Of a DNA stretch of 33,896 nt, positions 24,228-32,884 are shown in pieces. Numbering within the stretch: position 1 is the first letter of the stretch; every line of letters starts with the position of its first letter. The stretch lies in NCBI GenBank assembly GCA_036496265.1, contig DASXLL010000148.1, forward strand, positions 1 through 33,896. Direction: 5' to 3'. Below the pieces are notes generated by a model, which saw only the letters and a program-made list of their open reading frames with translations, was not told the origin of the DNA and did not search any database. The translations under genes were made by a program, and so were the position numbers. Origin of the DNA: CAYLLN01 sp036496265 (lineage in GTDB: Bacteria > Planctomycetota > Planctomycetia > Pirellulales > Pirellulaceae).

Positions 24228-25466
24228 TTACTCAACCACCGCCATCAGCGGCTCCGCATAATCGCGCCACAGACTTTCGAGCCGGTCGGGCGACATTTCG
24301 CCGTCATGAACCACAAAGCGGTAACGAGCCCGATGAATTGTCCCCGGCGCAATCTCCCAGTCGCCGAGAAACGACGGCGTGTAAACCATATACGGCATCT
24401 TGTCGTGAATCCGCAGCGGTTCGGGGAAGCGGAAATTGCCAGGATGCGTCATCAGCGCGATGCCGGCCGTTTGGCCTTCGACGAGACCGTGAATATCGCA
24501 CCAGCGAGGGCGAGTGTGATTGCCTTTCAACCGATCGTCGCCTTCGGAGGTCAAAAAGCTGACTTCTTTCGGCGTCCATTGCCGCGCGGCGCGAATCGCC
24601 ATGCCGCCGTAATGATATTCGGGCAGCTTGAGCGGGCTCTCGGTCGCGCAGCGAATCGAGGAGTCGATATCGAATAGCCAGTAGCCGCTCTTCCAGCCGG
24701 GCGTCCACACTCGCACGTCCCAGGTTTCGTTCAGCGCCACTTTTCCGCCACTCGTCTTACCGATTTCGCCCTTGTCGTTGTCAGCCGTGAGATCGACGTG
24801 CTCGTGCTCGGTCCGGAACGAGGCGAAAATCGGCCCGCTGGCACCGGCTTGGGCGCTCTTGAAGCGAACGCGCCCCTTGCCGCCGCCCAGATTCCAAAAA
24901 TCGACGTCGCGGCCCTCGAACTGCGTCTTGGTGAACGCGAGGAATATCCCGCTTTGATGCAGATGATCCGGCGGCAGTTCATCCGTGACGATCGCGCCGT
25001 TTGGCGTCCGCACCGGGTGAATGTGAGCGCTGCGGCCGTACTTTGCGTTCACGCCAGCCGGCGGCTCGACGTGGGCCTTGTTGTATTGCAAGAGCGGCTT
25101 GTCGTCGTAGCGGATTTCGATAACACGATCGGTTTCCACCAACGCGACGTTGGCGGTCTTCTCGGCACTGCCGCGCTCCACGCGATAAGTCCGTTTTTCG
25201 CCAGCCGGAATTTTGCCGGTGGCGACCCACCAGATTCTGCCGCTGGCGTTATCGAGTTGCGTTGCAACGGGTGCCTGTTTACCGCCGCTGACGTCCAACA
25301 GTTTGAGCGACTCCGTTCCGCGGAGAGATTCTGGCAACACCATCGTGACCAACGCATCTGTGCGGTCATGATCGCCTGCGGCGACGCGGACAGTCGATTG
25401 TGCAAGTGCGTTGCCGCTGACAAGCGTGCAAACCACCAGTGCATTAATTGCCGCTAATCGATTCAT
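24228..25466 (-). CDS. Secreted PmoA-like DUF6807 protein
   Basis: This 412-residue protein has a signal peptide (AAINALVVCTLVSGNALA, cleavage near ALAQS). The main domain starts near residue 110 and contains YNKAHVEPPAGV, RSAHIHPVRTPNG, DHLHQSGIFLAFTKTQFEGR, GYWLFDIDSSIRC, YGGMAIRAARQW and TPSFLGDWEIAPG. These match the family often labelled methane monooxygenase PmoA-like (DUF6807) in planctomycetes. The label is misleading, since no membrane-bound monooxygenase subunit features are present. The HIHP and DHLHQ histidines could bind metal. The role is unknown; sugar or glycan metabolism is a common guess. The start is the ATG at 25466. Confidence 0.82.
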   Translation of the reverse strand: MNRLAAINALVVCTLVSGNALAQSTVRVAAGDHDRTDALVTMVLPESLRGTESLKLLDVSGGKQAPVATQLDNASGRIWWVATGKIPAGEKRTYRVERGSAEKTANVALVETDRVIEIRYDDKPLLQYNKAHVEPPAGVNAKYGRSAHIHPVRTPNGAIVTDELPPDHLHQSGIFLAFTKTQFEGRDVDFWNLGGGKGRVRFKSAQAGASGPIFASFRTEHEHVDLTADNDKGEIGKTSGGKVALNETWDVRVWTPGWKSGYWLFDIDSSIRCATESPLKLPEYHYGGMAIRAARQWTPKEVSFLTSEGDDRLKGNHTRPRWCDIHGLVEGQTAGIALMTHPGNFRFPEPLRIHDKMPYMVYTPSFLGDWEIAPGTIHRARYRFVVHDGEMSPDRLESLWRDYAEPLMAVVE

Positions 25467-25595
25467 TGGTCGTTGTCCTTCGCTCGATACAAGCCGCTCA
25501 ATTCGTCACTTGTACGTGATTTGATTTCGTTTTGATAGTTGCAGCCAGCTCATTTTTTGGCGGAATCTTACGTGGTTGGCGTTTTGGCGACGCTT

Positions 25596-25615
25596 CGGGA
25601 CCAGGTTTGGTCCCG
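25596..25615. repeat. Half paired-palindrome element upstream of rnpA
   Basis: CGGGACCA-GGTT-TGGTCCCG (8-bp stem) is followed by GCTGTAG. It equals the right half of the 24129-24211 element, 35 bases before the rnpA start, with no left half visible. Confidence 0.82.
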
Positions 25616-25649
25616 GCTGTAGATGTGGTGAGCAGATTACAATGTACTC

Positions 25650-26054
25650 ATGGGTAATCAGTTCCGGCCCGAACACCGCGTCCGCAAGCAGGCCGATTTC
25701 GATCGCGTGTACGCGGCCCGGCAATTTGCGGCCGACGGCGTGCTGATAGTCAACGCGGCGGAAAATTGCCTGACGCACTCCCGCCTCGGCCTGAGCATCG
25801 GCAAAATCGTCGGCAATGCCGTCGTTCGCAACCGCTGGAAACGGCTCATTCGCGAGGCCTTTCGGCTATCTCGAACCGAATTGCCAATGGGGCTAGATTT
25901 CGTCGTCCGTCCGCAGAAAGCGGCCGTGGCCGAATTCGAGCCGATCCGGCGGTCGCTTATTGCACTGACAGCTAAAATAGCCAAGCGCCTTCAGCGAAAA
26001 CCAACAGCTGCGTCGAGCCGGGACCAAATCTGGTCCCGGAGAGCGGCCGAGTAA
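25650..26054 (+). CDS. rnpA: Ribonuclease P protein component
   Basis: RnpA is the small basic protein that, with the M1 RNA, removes 5' leaders from tRNA precursors. At 134 residues it has FRPEHRVRKQADFDRVYAAR at the start, the diagnostic RNR helix (GNAVVRNRWKRLIREAFR, about 56-73) and the LPMGLDFVVRPQKAA strand. The native fold should end near residue 115. The last dozen residues (SSRDQIWSRRAAE) are encoded by a palindromic repeat and are probably an accidental extension. The start is the ATG at 25650. yidD follows after 19 bases. rpmH, usually just upstream of rnpA, is absent from the 183 bases before it. Confidence 0.93.
   Translation: MGNQFRPEHRVRKQADFDRVYAARQFAADGVLIVNAAENCLTHSRLGLSIGKIVGNAVVRNRWKRLIREAFRLSRTELPMGLDFVVRPQKAAVAEFEPIRRSLIALTAKIAKRLQRKPTAASSRDQIWSRRAAE
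26018..26039. repeat. Palindromic element inside the 3' end of rnpA
   Basis: CCGGGACCA-AATC-TGGTCCCGG (9-bp perfect stem) is preceded by GAG and followed, past the rnpA stop, by CCGCTATTAG at 26057-26066, a decayed right end of the paired element. It is translated as part of rnpA. Confidence 0.85.
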
Positions 26055-26073
26055 CTCCGCTATTAGTTTTATT

Positions 26074-26310
26074 GTGTTCAACTGGCGAACAATTTCGCGT
26101 GTTCCCGCCTTCGCCGCCATCGGCTGCGTCCGCCTCTATCAATGGACCCTCAGCCCCTTCTTCGGCCGCCAATGCCGGTTTCAGCCGACTTGCAGCAGTT
26201 ACATGATCCAGTCGATCGAGAAATACGGCGTTTTTCGCGGTGTTGCTAAAGGCGCATGGCGAATTTGCCGCTGTCACCCCTTGGGCGGCTCAGGATTTGA
26301 CCCGCCCTAG
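26074..26310 (+). CDS. yidD: Membrane protein insertion efficiency factor YidD
   Basis: YidD is a short, membrane-associated, Cys-rich protein that assists YidC-dependent membrane protein insertion. The 78 residues contain the family core: RLYQWTLSPFFGRQCRFQPT, CSSYMIQSIEKYGVFRGV and RICRCHPLGGSGFDP, with all conserved cysteines. The start is the GTG at 26074 (MFNWRTIS when initiated with Met), with no clear Shine-Dalgarno, so translation may be coupled to rnpA 19 bases upstream. yidC is not adjacent. Confidence 0.93.
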   Translation: MFNWRTISRVPAFAAIGCVRLYQWTLSPFFGRQCRFQPTCSSYMIQSIEKYGVFRGVAKGAWRICRCHPLGGSGFDPP

Positions 26311-26402
26311 GGATTTGCTGGCCAAGTCCACAAACACTTGACCGAACTGGCGCGTCGGTCCACATTGGAGGTAACCCACCACCGATTTTCCCGCCTTTAT
26401 TG

Positions 26403-26430
26403 CGGAGCAGGCCTCAAAAAGCTTGCTCCG
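26403..26430. repeat. Hairpin CGGAGCAgGC/GCtTGCTCCG
   Basis: Ten paired positions with one mismatch and an 8-base loop (CTCAAAAA). It resembles the GGGAGCA/TGCTCCC arm of the paired element in decayed form, just before the start of the DUF1549 gene. Confidence 0.6.
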
Positions 26431-26437
26431 GCCAAAC

Positions 26438-29400
26438 ATGCGCCGACTTTTCCAATTTCTGGCCATTTTTGCGCTTTTATCCGCGGCGCTTGCTTCGCGG
26501 CCAATTGGCACCGCTGCCGCCGACCGCGTCCTGTCATTCAACCGCGATATCCGGCCGATCCTGTCGGGCAAGTGCTTTGCCTGTCACGGTTTCGATGCCA
26601 AAAAACGCGAAGCCGAGCTGCGGCTGGATACGGCGGAGGGCGCAACGGCCGAGCACGAGGGCGTCCGGGCGATCGTGCCCAGTGATCTGGCCAAGAGCGC
26701 GCTGTGGCGGCGGATCAACAGCACCGATGAAGACGAGGTCATGCCGCCGCCGGCATCGAAAAAGACGCTGACAAGCGCCGAGAAGGCGATTCTCAAACAA
26801 TGGATCGAGCAAGGAGCGCCATACCAAAAGCATTGGGCGTTCGAGCCCATCATGCGTCCGCCAGTTTCTGCGGTTGATAGCGGGTTGTCGCCAATCGATG
26901 TTTTCTTGGACCAACAAATCCAAGCTGCCGGCTTAGCAAAGCAGCCGGAGGCGGACCGCGAGACGCTCATGCGGCGAGTATCGTTCGCGTTAACGGGCCT
27001 GCCGCCGACCGTCGAAGACTTGGATCGATTCTTGCCTAAAGACAACTACTACGAGGCCTACATCGATCATCTCCTTTCGTCGCCTCGCTATGGCGAAGAG
27101 ATGGCTCGACATTGGCTCGATGTAGCACGCTATGCCGACACGCACGGCCTGCATTTGGACAACGAGCGGCAGATGTGGCCGTATCGCGATTGGGTGATCA
27201 AGGCGTTCAACGACAACTTGCCCTACGACCAGTTCACCGTGTGGCAGGTCGCCGGCGATTTGCTGCCGAGCCCGACCACTGAGCAGCTTGTCGCCACCGG
27301 TTTCAATCGCTGCAACGTGACCACCAGCGAGGGCGGCTCAATCGCCGAGGAATACGTCTATCGCTATGCCGTCGAGCGGGCGAGCACTTTGGCTCAAGCC
27401 TGGCTCGGCCTCACCGCCGGCTGTGCCGTCTGTCACGACCACAAATACGATCCAATCTCCGCGAAGGAGTTTTATTCGCTATATGCGTTCTTCCAGAGCA
27501 ATGCCGACCCGGCGATGGACGGCAATAGCAACGTCACCGCGCCGTTCTTGAAGCTGCCGGACAAGCATCAGAAATCGGCAGCCGCAGCAGCCGCAAAAGT
27601 CGAGCATGTGGCTCGGTCCTGGCTCGACGCGCTGGCGGCGGACGTGGCTTATAACGACCCCGCTGAAGCCAAGCCCGACCCAGCCCGCAAGGAAGTCAGC
27701 GAAGTTTTATTCGATGACGCTTTTCCGCTTGGTTCGATCAGCAAGAGCTCGTCGCGGAATGCGATCGTGACGATCGTCGATCCGCCGTTTCAAGCCGCGT
27801 CTGGCCGGCGAGTCATCCGGCAGGCGTTTGCCTCCAACTTGACCGACACGATCGAGTTCAAACTGCGGCCGATCGTCGTCCCGGAAAATGGCCGCATCGA
27901 ATGCCAGGTTCGCGTCGAGCCGCAAGACCTGCCGAAGTCGTTTGCGATTGGACTTGGCACGGCTGGTAAGCGAGCGGTGAGCACCAAGTCGGTGGGATGG
28001 GTTCGTGACGGCGACCGGCTGGTGCGCAAAAGCGGCCCCAAGGACCACGTGGTGACACCCGGGCAGTGGGCAAAGCTGCTCATCAAGACCGTTGATCTGG
28101 GCCTCAAGCCCGGCGATACCCTGGGCGGCCTTTCCCTGCAGCAAAATGGCGGCGTCTGCTACTGGGACGATGTTCGCCTTGTGGGCGAGGCCAATCCGGC
28201 GAGCGATCCGCTGGAGTCGCTGAGCGCCTGGCGGAAATCAGTCGGCACGACGCTCCCGCCCGAATTGCCGGCCGAGCTAAACGACATTATTAAAGGCGGA
28301 CCGTCAAAAAAGCTTTCCGAGGAAGAGGCGGCAAAGTTGCGGCAATTTTACGTCGCGCTGATTGCCCGCCCGGCGAGTGCCGAACTCGAACAAGCTCGCG
28401 TCACTTGGGAAACGGCCCGCGCGGCGCGAATGATCGCCGAGGAATCCGCGCCGGGCACGTTCATCTTTCGCGACCTCGAAAAACCGCGCGAATCGTTCGT
28501 CATGATGCGTGGGCAATATGACAAGCCTGGTGAAAAGGTCGAGCCCAACGTGCCCGCCATTTTGCCGCCAATCAAAAACGTCGAGTCGGGCCGCCGGCTG
28601 ACGCGTCTCGATCTAGCGCAGTGGCTAGTGGGTGCCGACAACCCGCTGACGGCCCGCGTCGCCGTCAATCGGTTGTGGCAACAACTGTTCGGCACCGGCC
28701 TCGTAAAAACGAGCTATGACTTCGGCTCTCAGGGCGAACCGCCGAGCCATCCTGAGTTGCTCGATTGGCTCGCGGCTGACTTCCGCGACAACGGCTGGGA
28801 CGTCAAGCGCTTCACGAAGCAGCTCGTCATGTCGCAGGCGTTCCGGCGGTCGGCTGTCGTTACCCCTGACATGTTGACCAAAGATCCGCAGAATCGGCTG
28901 TATGCTCGCGGACCGCGCGTGCGGCTGGATGCGGAGCAGGTTCGCGACAATGCACTATTCGTCAGCGGCTTGATCAACTTGAAAATGGGCGGACCAGGCG
29001 TGAAGACTTATCAACCGCCGAATATCTGGGAACCGGTCGGCTATAGCGATAGCAACACGCGGTTTTATTTGCAGGATCACGGCTCGGCGCTCTACCGGCG
29101 GAGCATTTATGCGTTTTTGAAGCGGACCGCGCCGCCGCCCTTCATGTCGAATTTCGACGGCCCCAATCGCGAGCAAGTCTGCACCGTCCGCGAGCGGAGC
29201 AACACGCCGCTGCAGGCACTGCAGCTCATGAACGATACCCAGCACTTCGAAGCGGCGCGGGGGCTTGCCGAGCGACTGCTGGCCGAAGGTGGCTCGACCG
29301 ACGAAAACCGGATCGCGTGGCTGTATCGCACAATTCTGAGTCGGCAGCCGCTGTCGGAAGAGTCGGCGTTGGTCAACAAGGCTCTAACCAAGCAGCGCGA

Positions 29401-29551
29401 CGTGTATCGAGCAGACATCAAGGCCGCCGAAAAAGCGATTCAAGTCGGGGAATCCTCGCCAAAGAACATCGCGCCAGCGGACGAGACGGCCGCGTGGACG
29501 ATGATCGCCAATTTGCTGCTCAACCTCGACGAAACCGTTTGCCGCAACTGA
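26438..29551 (+). CDS. Exported PSCyt1-DUF1549-DUF1553 cytochrome-like protein
   Basis: This protein of about 1037 residues has a signal peptide (FQFLAIFALLSAALASRP). The PSCyt1 domain carries a c-type heme motif C46-FA-C49-H50 (SGKCFACHGFDAKKREAELR). The DUF1549 domain (about 150-360) includes ARHWLDVARYADTHGLHLDN and a second CxxCH at C329-AV-C332-H333 (CAVCHDHKYDPIS). A central beta-rich insert of about 250 residues follows. DUF1553 begins near LDLAQWLVGADNPLTARVAV and continues through RQLFGTGLVKT-like text, DWLAADFRDNGWDVKRF and RERSNTPLQALQLMND. These multi-domain cytochromes are a planctomycete hallmark; electron transfer linked to polysaccharide or sugar oxidation has been suggested. 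The start is the ATG at 26438. The DUF1501 gene follows after 17 bases, the usual partner. Confidence 0.92.
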   Translation: MRRLFQFLAIFALLSAALASRPIGTAAADRVLSFNRDIRPILSGKCFACHGFDAKKREAELRLDTAEGATAEHEGVRAIVPSDLAKSALWRRINSTDEDEVMPPPASKKTLTSAEKAILKQWIEQGAPYQKHWAFEPIMRPPVSAVDSGLSPIDVFLDQQIQAAGLAKQPEADRETLMRRVSFALTGLPPTVEDLDRFLPKDNYYEAYIDHLLSSPRYGEEMARHWLDVARYADTHGLHLDNERQMWPYRDWVIKAFNDNLPYDQFTVWQVAGDLLPSPTTEQLVATGFNRCNVTTSEGGSIAEEYVYRYAVERASTLAQAWLGLTAGCAVCHDHKYDPISAKEFYSLYAFFQSNADPAMDGNSNVTAPFLKLPDKHQKSAAAAAAKVEHVARSWLDALAADVAYNDPAEAKPDPARKEVSEVLFDDAFPLGSISKSSSRNAIVTIVDPPFQAASGRRVIRQAFASNLTDTIEFKLRPIVVPENGRIECQVRVEPQDLPKSFAIGLGTAGKRAVSTKSVGWVRDGDRLVRKSGPKDHVVTPGQWAKLLIKTVDLGLKPGDTLGGLSLQQNGGVCYWDDVRLVGEANPASDPLESLSAWRKSVGTTLPPELPAELNDIIKGGPSKKLSEEEAAKLRQFYVALIARPASAELEQARVTWETARAARMIAEESAPGTFIFRDLEKPRESFVMMRGQYDKPGEKVEPNVPAILPPIKNVESGRRLTRLDLAQWLVGADNPLTARVAVNRLWQQLFGTGLVKTSYDFGSQGEPPSHPELLDWLAADFRDNGWDVKRFTKQLVMSQAFRRSAVVTPDMLTKDPQNRLYARGPRVRLDAEQVRDNALFVSGLINLKMGGPGVKTYQPPNIWEPVGYSDSNTRFYLQDHGSALYRRSIYAFLKRTAPPPFMSNFDGPNREQVCTVRERSNTPLQALQLMNDTQHFEAARGLAERLLAEGGSTDENRIAWLYRTILSRQPLSEESALVNKALTKQRDVYRADIKAAEKAIQVGESSPKNIAPADETAAWTMIANLLLNLDETVCRN

Positions 29552-29568
29552 AAATCAAGAGATCAACC

Positions 29569-31038
29569 ATGGATCCGCGTTTGGAACAGCACGCAGTTTT
29601 GACTCGTCGCCAGTTTTTTGGGAACACTGGCCTGCGGATGGGCGGCGTCGCGCTGGCGATGATGGCGGGAAATCGCGCTTTTGCGATCGAGCGTCCGTCA
29701 GCGGTGCGGATGCATCAAGGGTTGCCCGAGCTTCCGCATTTTGCGGCCAAGGCCAAGGCGATTATTTACCTGCACATGAACGGCGGGCCGGCGCAGCTGG
29801 ATACTTGGGATTACAAGCCGCAGCTCAAGGAGTTTTTCGACAAGGACCTGCCCGATAGCATCCGCAACGGCCAGCGGATCACGACGATGACCAGCGGTCA
29901 GACGCGGTTTCCTGTCGCCCCGTCGATGTTCAAGTTCGACCAGCACGGTGATTGCGGCCGCTGGGTCAGCGAGCTGTTGCCGCACACCGCCAAGTGCGTC
30001 GATGACCTCGCGCTCGTCAAAACCGTACACACCAACGCCATCAACCATGACCCGGCATGCACCTTCGTCATGACCGGCAGTGAGGTGCCCGGCAAGCCGA
30101 GCCTCGGCTCTTGGCTCGCGTATGGCCTCGGCAGCGAAAGCAACGACCTGCCCGCGTTCGTCGTTCTCACGCCCACGTGGAGCAGCGGCTCAGCGGCCCA
30201 GGCGCTCTTCACTCGCATGTGGTCCAGCGGCTTTTTGCCGGGCAAATACACGGGCGTCGCCCTCCGGCACGTCGGCGACCCGGTGCTCTACGTGCAAAAT
30301 CCGCCGGGCGTCTCGACCACCAGTCGGCGAGCGATGCTCGATACGTTGAGCGAGCTGAATCATCGCCAATTCGAGAAACTTCACGACCCGGAAACGCAAA
30401 CGCGCATTTCCCAGTACGAGATGGCCTTCCGGATGCAATCGAGCGTGCCGGAGTTGACCGACATCGCGAAGGAGCCGCAGCAGACGTTGGATTTGTACGG
30501 CCCGGAGGTGACGCAGCCGGGGACGTTTGCGGCGAGCGCCTTGCTCGCGCGGCGGCTCGTCCAGCGGGGCGTCCGCGCGGTGCAGATTCTGCATCGCGGG
30601 TGGGACCAGCACAACAACTTGCCGCGCGACATCCGTTCGCAGTGCTCCGATACGGATCAGCCGACGGCCGGATTACTGGCTGACCTCAAGCAGCGGGGCA
30701 TGCTGGACGACACGCTGGTCGTTTGGGGCGGCGAATTTGGCCGCACGGTCTATTCGCAAGGCAAGTTGACGAACGAGAACTACGGCCGCGACCATCATCC
30801 GCGAAATTTCTGCATGTGGCTGGCCGGTGCGGGCGTCAAAGCCGGCATCTCGCACGGCGAGACGGATGATTTCAGCTACAACGTCACCGACAAGCCCGTA
30901 CACATCAACGATTTCAACGCCACGATGCTCCACTGCCTCGGCATCGATCACGAGCGATTCACGGTCAAGTTCCAAGGCCTCGACCAGCGCCTGAGCGGCG
31001 TCGAAGGCGCGAAAGTCATTAAGGAACTATTGGCTTAA
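29569..31038 (+). CDS. Tat-exported DUF1501 protein
   Basis: This 489-residue protein has a twin-arginine signal (TRRQFFGNTGLRMGGVALAM to NRAFA), meaning it is folded, perhaps with a cofactor, before export. The DUF1501 domain belongs to the alkaline-phosphatase/sulfatase-like fold, with IIYLHMNGGPAQLDTWDYKP at the N-terminus, HTNAINHDPACTFVMTGSEV in the middle, and LVVWGGEFGRTVYSQGK and NYGRDHHPRNFCMWLAGAG near the C-terminus supplying Asp/His/Glu metal-ligand candidates. DUF1501 genes commonly sit directly after DUF1549/DUF1553 genes, as here (17-base gap), and the pair probably works as a unit outside the cytoplasm. Its reaction is unknown. The start is the ATG at 29569. Confidence 0.92.
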   Translation: MDPRLEQHAVLTRRQFFGNTGLRMGGVALAMMAGNRAFAIERPSAVRMHQGLPELPHFAAKAKAIIYLHMNGGPAQLDTWDYKPQLKEFFDKDLPDSIRNGQRITTMTSGQTRFPVAPSMFKFDQHGDCGRWVSELLPHTAKCVDDLALVKTVHTNAINHDPACTFVMTGSEVPGKPSLGSWLAYGLGSESNDLPAFVVLTPTWSSGSAAQALFTRMWSSGFLPGKYTGVALRHVGDPVLYVQNPPGVSTTSRRAMLDTLSELNHRQFEKLHDPETQTRISQYEMAFRMQSSVPELTDIAKEPQQTLDLYGPEVTQPGTFAASALLARRLVQRGVRAVQILHRGWDQHNNLPRDIRSQCSDTDQPTAGLLADLKQRGMLDDTLVVWGGEFGRTVYSQGKLTNENYGRDHHPRNFCMWLAGAGVKAGISHGETDDFSYNVTDKPVHINDFNATMLHCLGIDHERFTVKFQGLDQRLSGVEGAKVIKELLA

Positions 31039-31049
31039 GCGTTCGCAAC

Positions 31050-31167
31050 TAGCCGGGAGCAAACCTGCTCCCGGTTCGTGGGGCAGGCTTCCAGCCTGCC
31101 GTTCTGGTTTTGGCAGGCAAGATGCCTGTACCACCTCGATCTCCGAGACCACGTTTAGTCACGGCTA
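31050..31167. repeat. Paired palindromic element with a second repeat family nested inside
   Basis: The left end is TAGCCGGGAGCA-AACC-TGCTCCCGG (9-bp stem, 31053-31074). The right end is a decayed GAGACCACGTTTAGTCACGG plus CTA (31145-31167). The 118-bp span exceeds the 83-bp full copy because the centre contains GGCAGGCT-TCC-AGCCTGCC (31082-31100) and CAGGCA-AGA-TGCCTG (31114-31128), a different hairpin family also seen at 1308-1326. Confidence 0.8.
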
Positions 31168-32643
31168 TTGAATTACGCCGCACGGCCGCACATTCGCGCC
31201 CTGGCGCTTCGTGAGTGAGTCACCCAGGTCCGCGCGGGCGTCCTCCGCCAGCTTGAGCAGCCGCTGAACGACGTCCGGATGCTGGGCGGCTACGTCGCGC
31301 GTCTCGCCAATGTCGTCGTCGAGGTTGTAGAGCACCTGGCCGATCGGCTGGATGAGGTATCCATGCCGGCTGGCGATGCCCCGAAGGCCCGACATGGCCA
31401 TCGACTCGGGTTTGAGATTGTCGAAATTGGCCGGCTTGCCGTTTTTGCCCGGCGGCTGAGCCGGCGTGAGATATTCATGCGGCACGTGCAGCTTCCACGG
31501 TCCGCTGCGAACCGCTTGCAACTCGTCACCGGCATAGTAATAAAACGTCTCGCGCGGCTTGGCCCCGGGCTGGCCGGTAATGAGCGGCCAGCGATCCTCA
31601 CCGTCGATTTTGTTGCCGGACAACTTGCCGCCAACCAACTTGGCGAGCGTCGGCAAAAAATCGAGCGTCGAAAGCAGCTCTCCGCAAGTGCGTCCCGCGA
31701 GAATTTTTCCAGGAAAGCGCATGATGCACGGCACGCGAATACCGCCTTCGAACGTCGTCAGCTTGCCTTCGCGGAGTGGCCCCGCGCTGCCGGCGTGATT
31801 GCCATACGACAAAAACGGTCCATTGTCGGTGCAATAGATCACCAGTGTCTTTTGCGCGAGTCCATTTTTCTCGATCGCCGCCAGCACTTCGCCAATGCCG
31901 CTGTCGAGCTCCTCAATTACGTCGCCGTACAGTCCCCCGCCCGACTTTCCCTTGAATTTTTCCGAGGCAAAGATCGGCACATGCGGCATCACATGCGGCA
32001 CGTAGAGGAAAAACGGCCGCTCTTTGTTCTTTTCGATGAACGCCACCGCCCGGTCCGTGAATCGCCGGGTGAATTGCGATTGATCGGGATCGAGCTCGAC
32101 GATTTTGTCGTTTTCGATTAGCGGCAGGCTCGGAATCGTCTTCACGACCGGGTGCAGCGGGCCGTTGTCGTTCGAATAGGGCAAGCCGAGGAACTCGTCG
32201 AAGCCGTGTTTCGTCGGCAGGAACTTGTCGCGATGCCCCAGGTGCCACTTGCCGAAAATGGCCGTCGCGTAACCAGCGTTTTTGAGCATTTCCGGCAGCA
32301 GCAATTCGCTTTCCGCGATGCCCACGTTGCTCTCATGGTTGAGGGCGCCGAACAGGCTGACGCGATTGGAATAGCTGCCCGTCATCAGCGCGGCCCGCGA
32401 AGCCGTACACACCGGCTGAGCGACATAGAAGCTCGTGAATCGCGTTCCTTCCGTCGCTAGTCGATCGAGATTTGGCGTCTTGAAGTTTTTGGCGCCGAAG
32501 CAGCCAACATCGCCGTAACCTTGGTCGTCGATAAATAGGAGGACGATGTTCGGACGATCTTGGGCAGTGGATATTGGCGGTGCCAGCGCGCTAAGGAGGA
32601 CGATCGCGAGCACGAAAACGGCAAAAGAGCGGCGGCGAATCAT
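31165..32643 (-). CDS. Secreted type I sulfatase
   Basis: This protein of about 492 residues hydrolyses sulfate esters, probably on sulfated polysaccharides, outside the cytoplasm. It has a signal peptide (FAVFVLAIVLLSALAPPIS). The metal-binding start PNIVLLFIDDQGYGDVG carries both aspartates. The formylglycine motif is C79-T-A-S-R (PVCTASRAALMTG), the cysteine type needing a maturase or formylglycine-generating enzyme encoded elsewhere. GKWHLGH and CTDNGPFLSYGNHAGSAGPL follow. A C-terminal domain ends RQGANVRPCGVIQ. The start is the ATG at 32643; a longer frame to 32940 runs into intergenic repeat-like sequence. The stop codon TAG is part of the palindromic element at 31050-31167. Substrate specificity cannot be read from the sequence. 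Confidence 0.92.
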   Translation of the reverse strand: MIRRRSFAVFVLAIVLLSALAPPISTAQDRPNIVLLFIDDQGYGDVGCFGAKNFKTPNLDRLATEGTRFTSFYVAQPVCTASRAALMTGSYSNRVSLFGALNHESNVGIAESELLLPEMLKNAGYATAIFGKWHLGHRDKFLPTKHGFDEFLGLPYSNDNGPLHPVVKTIPSLPLIENDKIVELDPDQSQFTRRFTDRAVAFIEKNKERPFFLYVPHVMPHVPIFASEKFKGKSGGGLYGDVIEELDSGIGEVLAAIEKNGLAQKTLVIYCTDNGPFLSYGNHAGSAGPLREGKLTTFEGGIRVPCIMRFPGKILAGRTCGELLSTLDFLPTLAKLVGGKLSGNKIDGEDRWPLITGQPGAKPRETFYYYAGDELQAVRSGPWKLHVPHEYLTPAQPPGKNGKPANFDNLKPESMAMSGLRGIASRHGYLIQPIGQVLYNLDDDIGETRDVAAQHPDVVQRLLKLAEDARADLGDSLTKRQGANVRPCGVIQ

Positions 32644-32769
32644 GGCGAGTGGTCGGTAGATAATTGAGTTGGCAATAAACCTACCCCCCATCGTATCACT
32701 GGGCTCCCTCGATTGAATGTGGGTAGCGGGCGCTATATTAGGAAATAGACCAACTCCCGGCTGCAACAC

Positions 32770-32840
32770 GACCCCAGCGAGCGGAAACGGCTGGACCGAC
32801 GCGCGGCGGATGGACGTTTGATGAATTGCTGGCCGGCTAG
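32770..32840 (+). pseudogene. Remnant of a transposase 3' end (copy A)
   Basis: In two frames separated by a one-base shift this reads TTPASGNGWTDARR, then WTFDELLAG and a stop, resembling the C-terminal TPAxAAGxTDxxWTFDELL of IS1-like DDE transposases. GGACGTTTGATGAATTGCTGGC at 32812-32833 matches 33330-33351 with one mismatch. Only about 70 bases remain. Confidence 0.5.
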
Positions 32841-32884
32841 GCCGTGATGGTATAATGCCCCGCTGGAAAGCTGGCGGGGGTTTT

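Noticed and set aside
24228..25466. Methane monooxygenase subunit
   Set aside because: The PmoA-like label is historical; the protein is soluble and secreted, without the transmembrane helices or context of particulate methane monooxygenase.
26366..26372. Strong Shine-Dalgarno-like TGGAGGT before the DUF1549 gene
   Set aside because: No start codon follows at a usable distance, so it does not decide a gene start.
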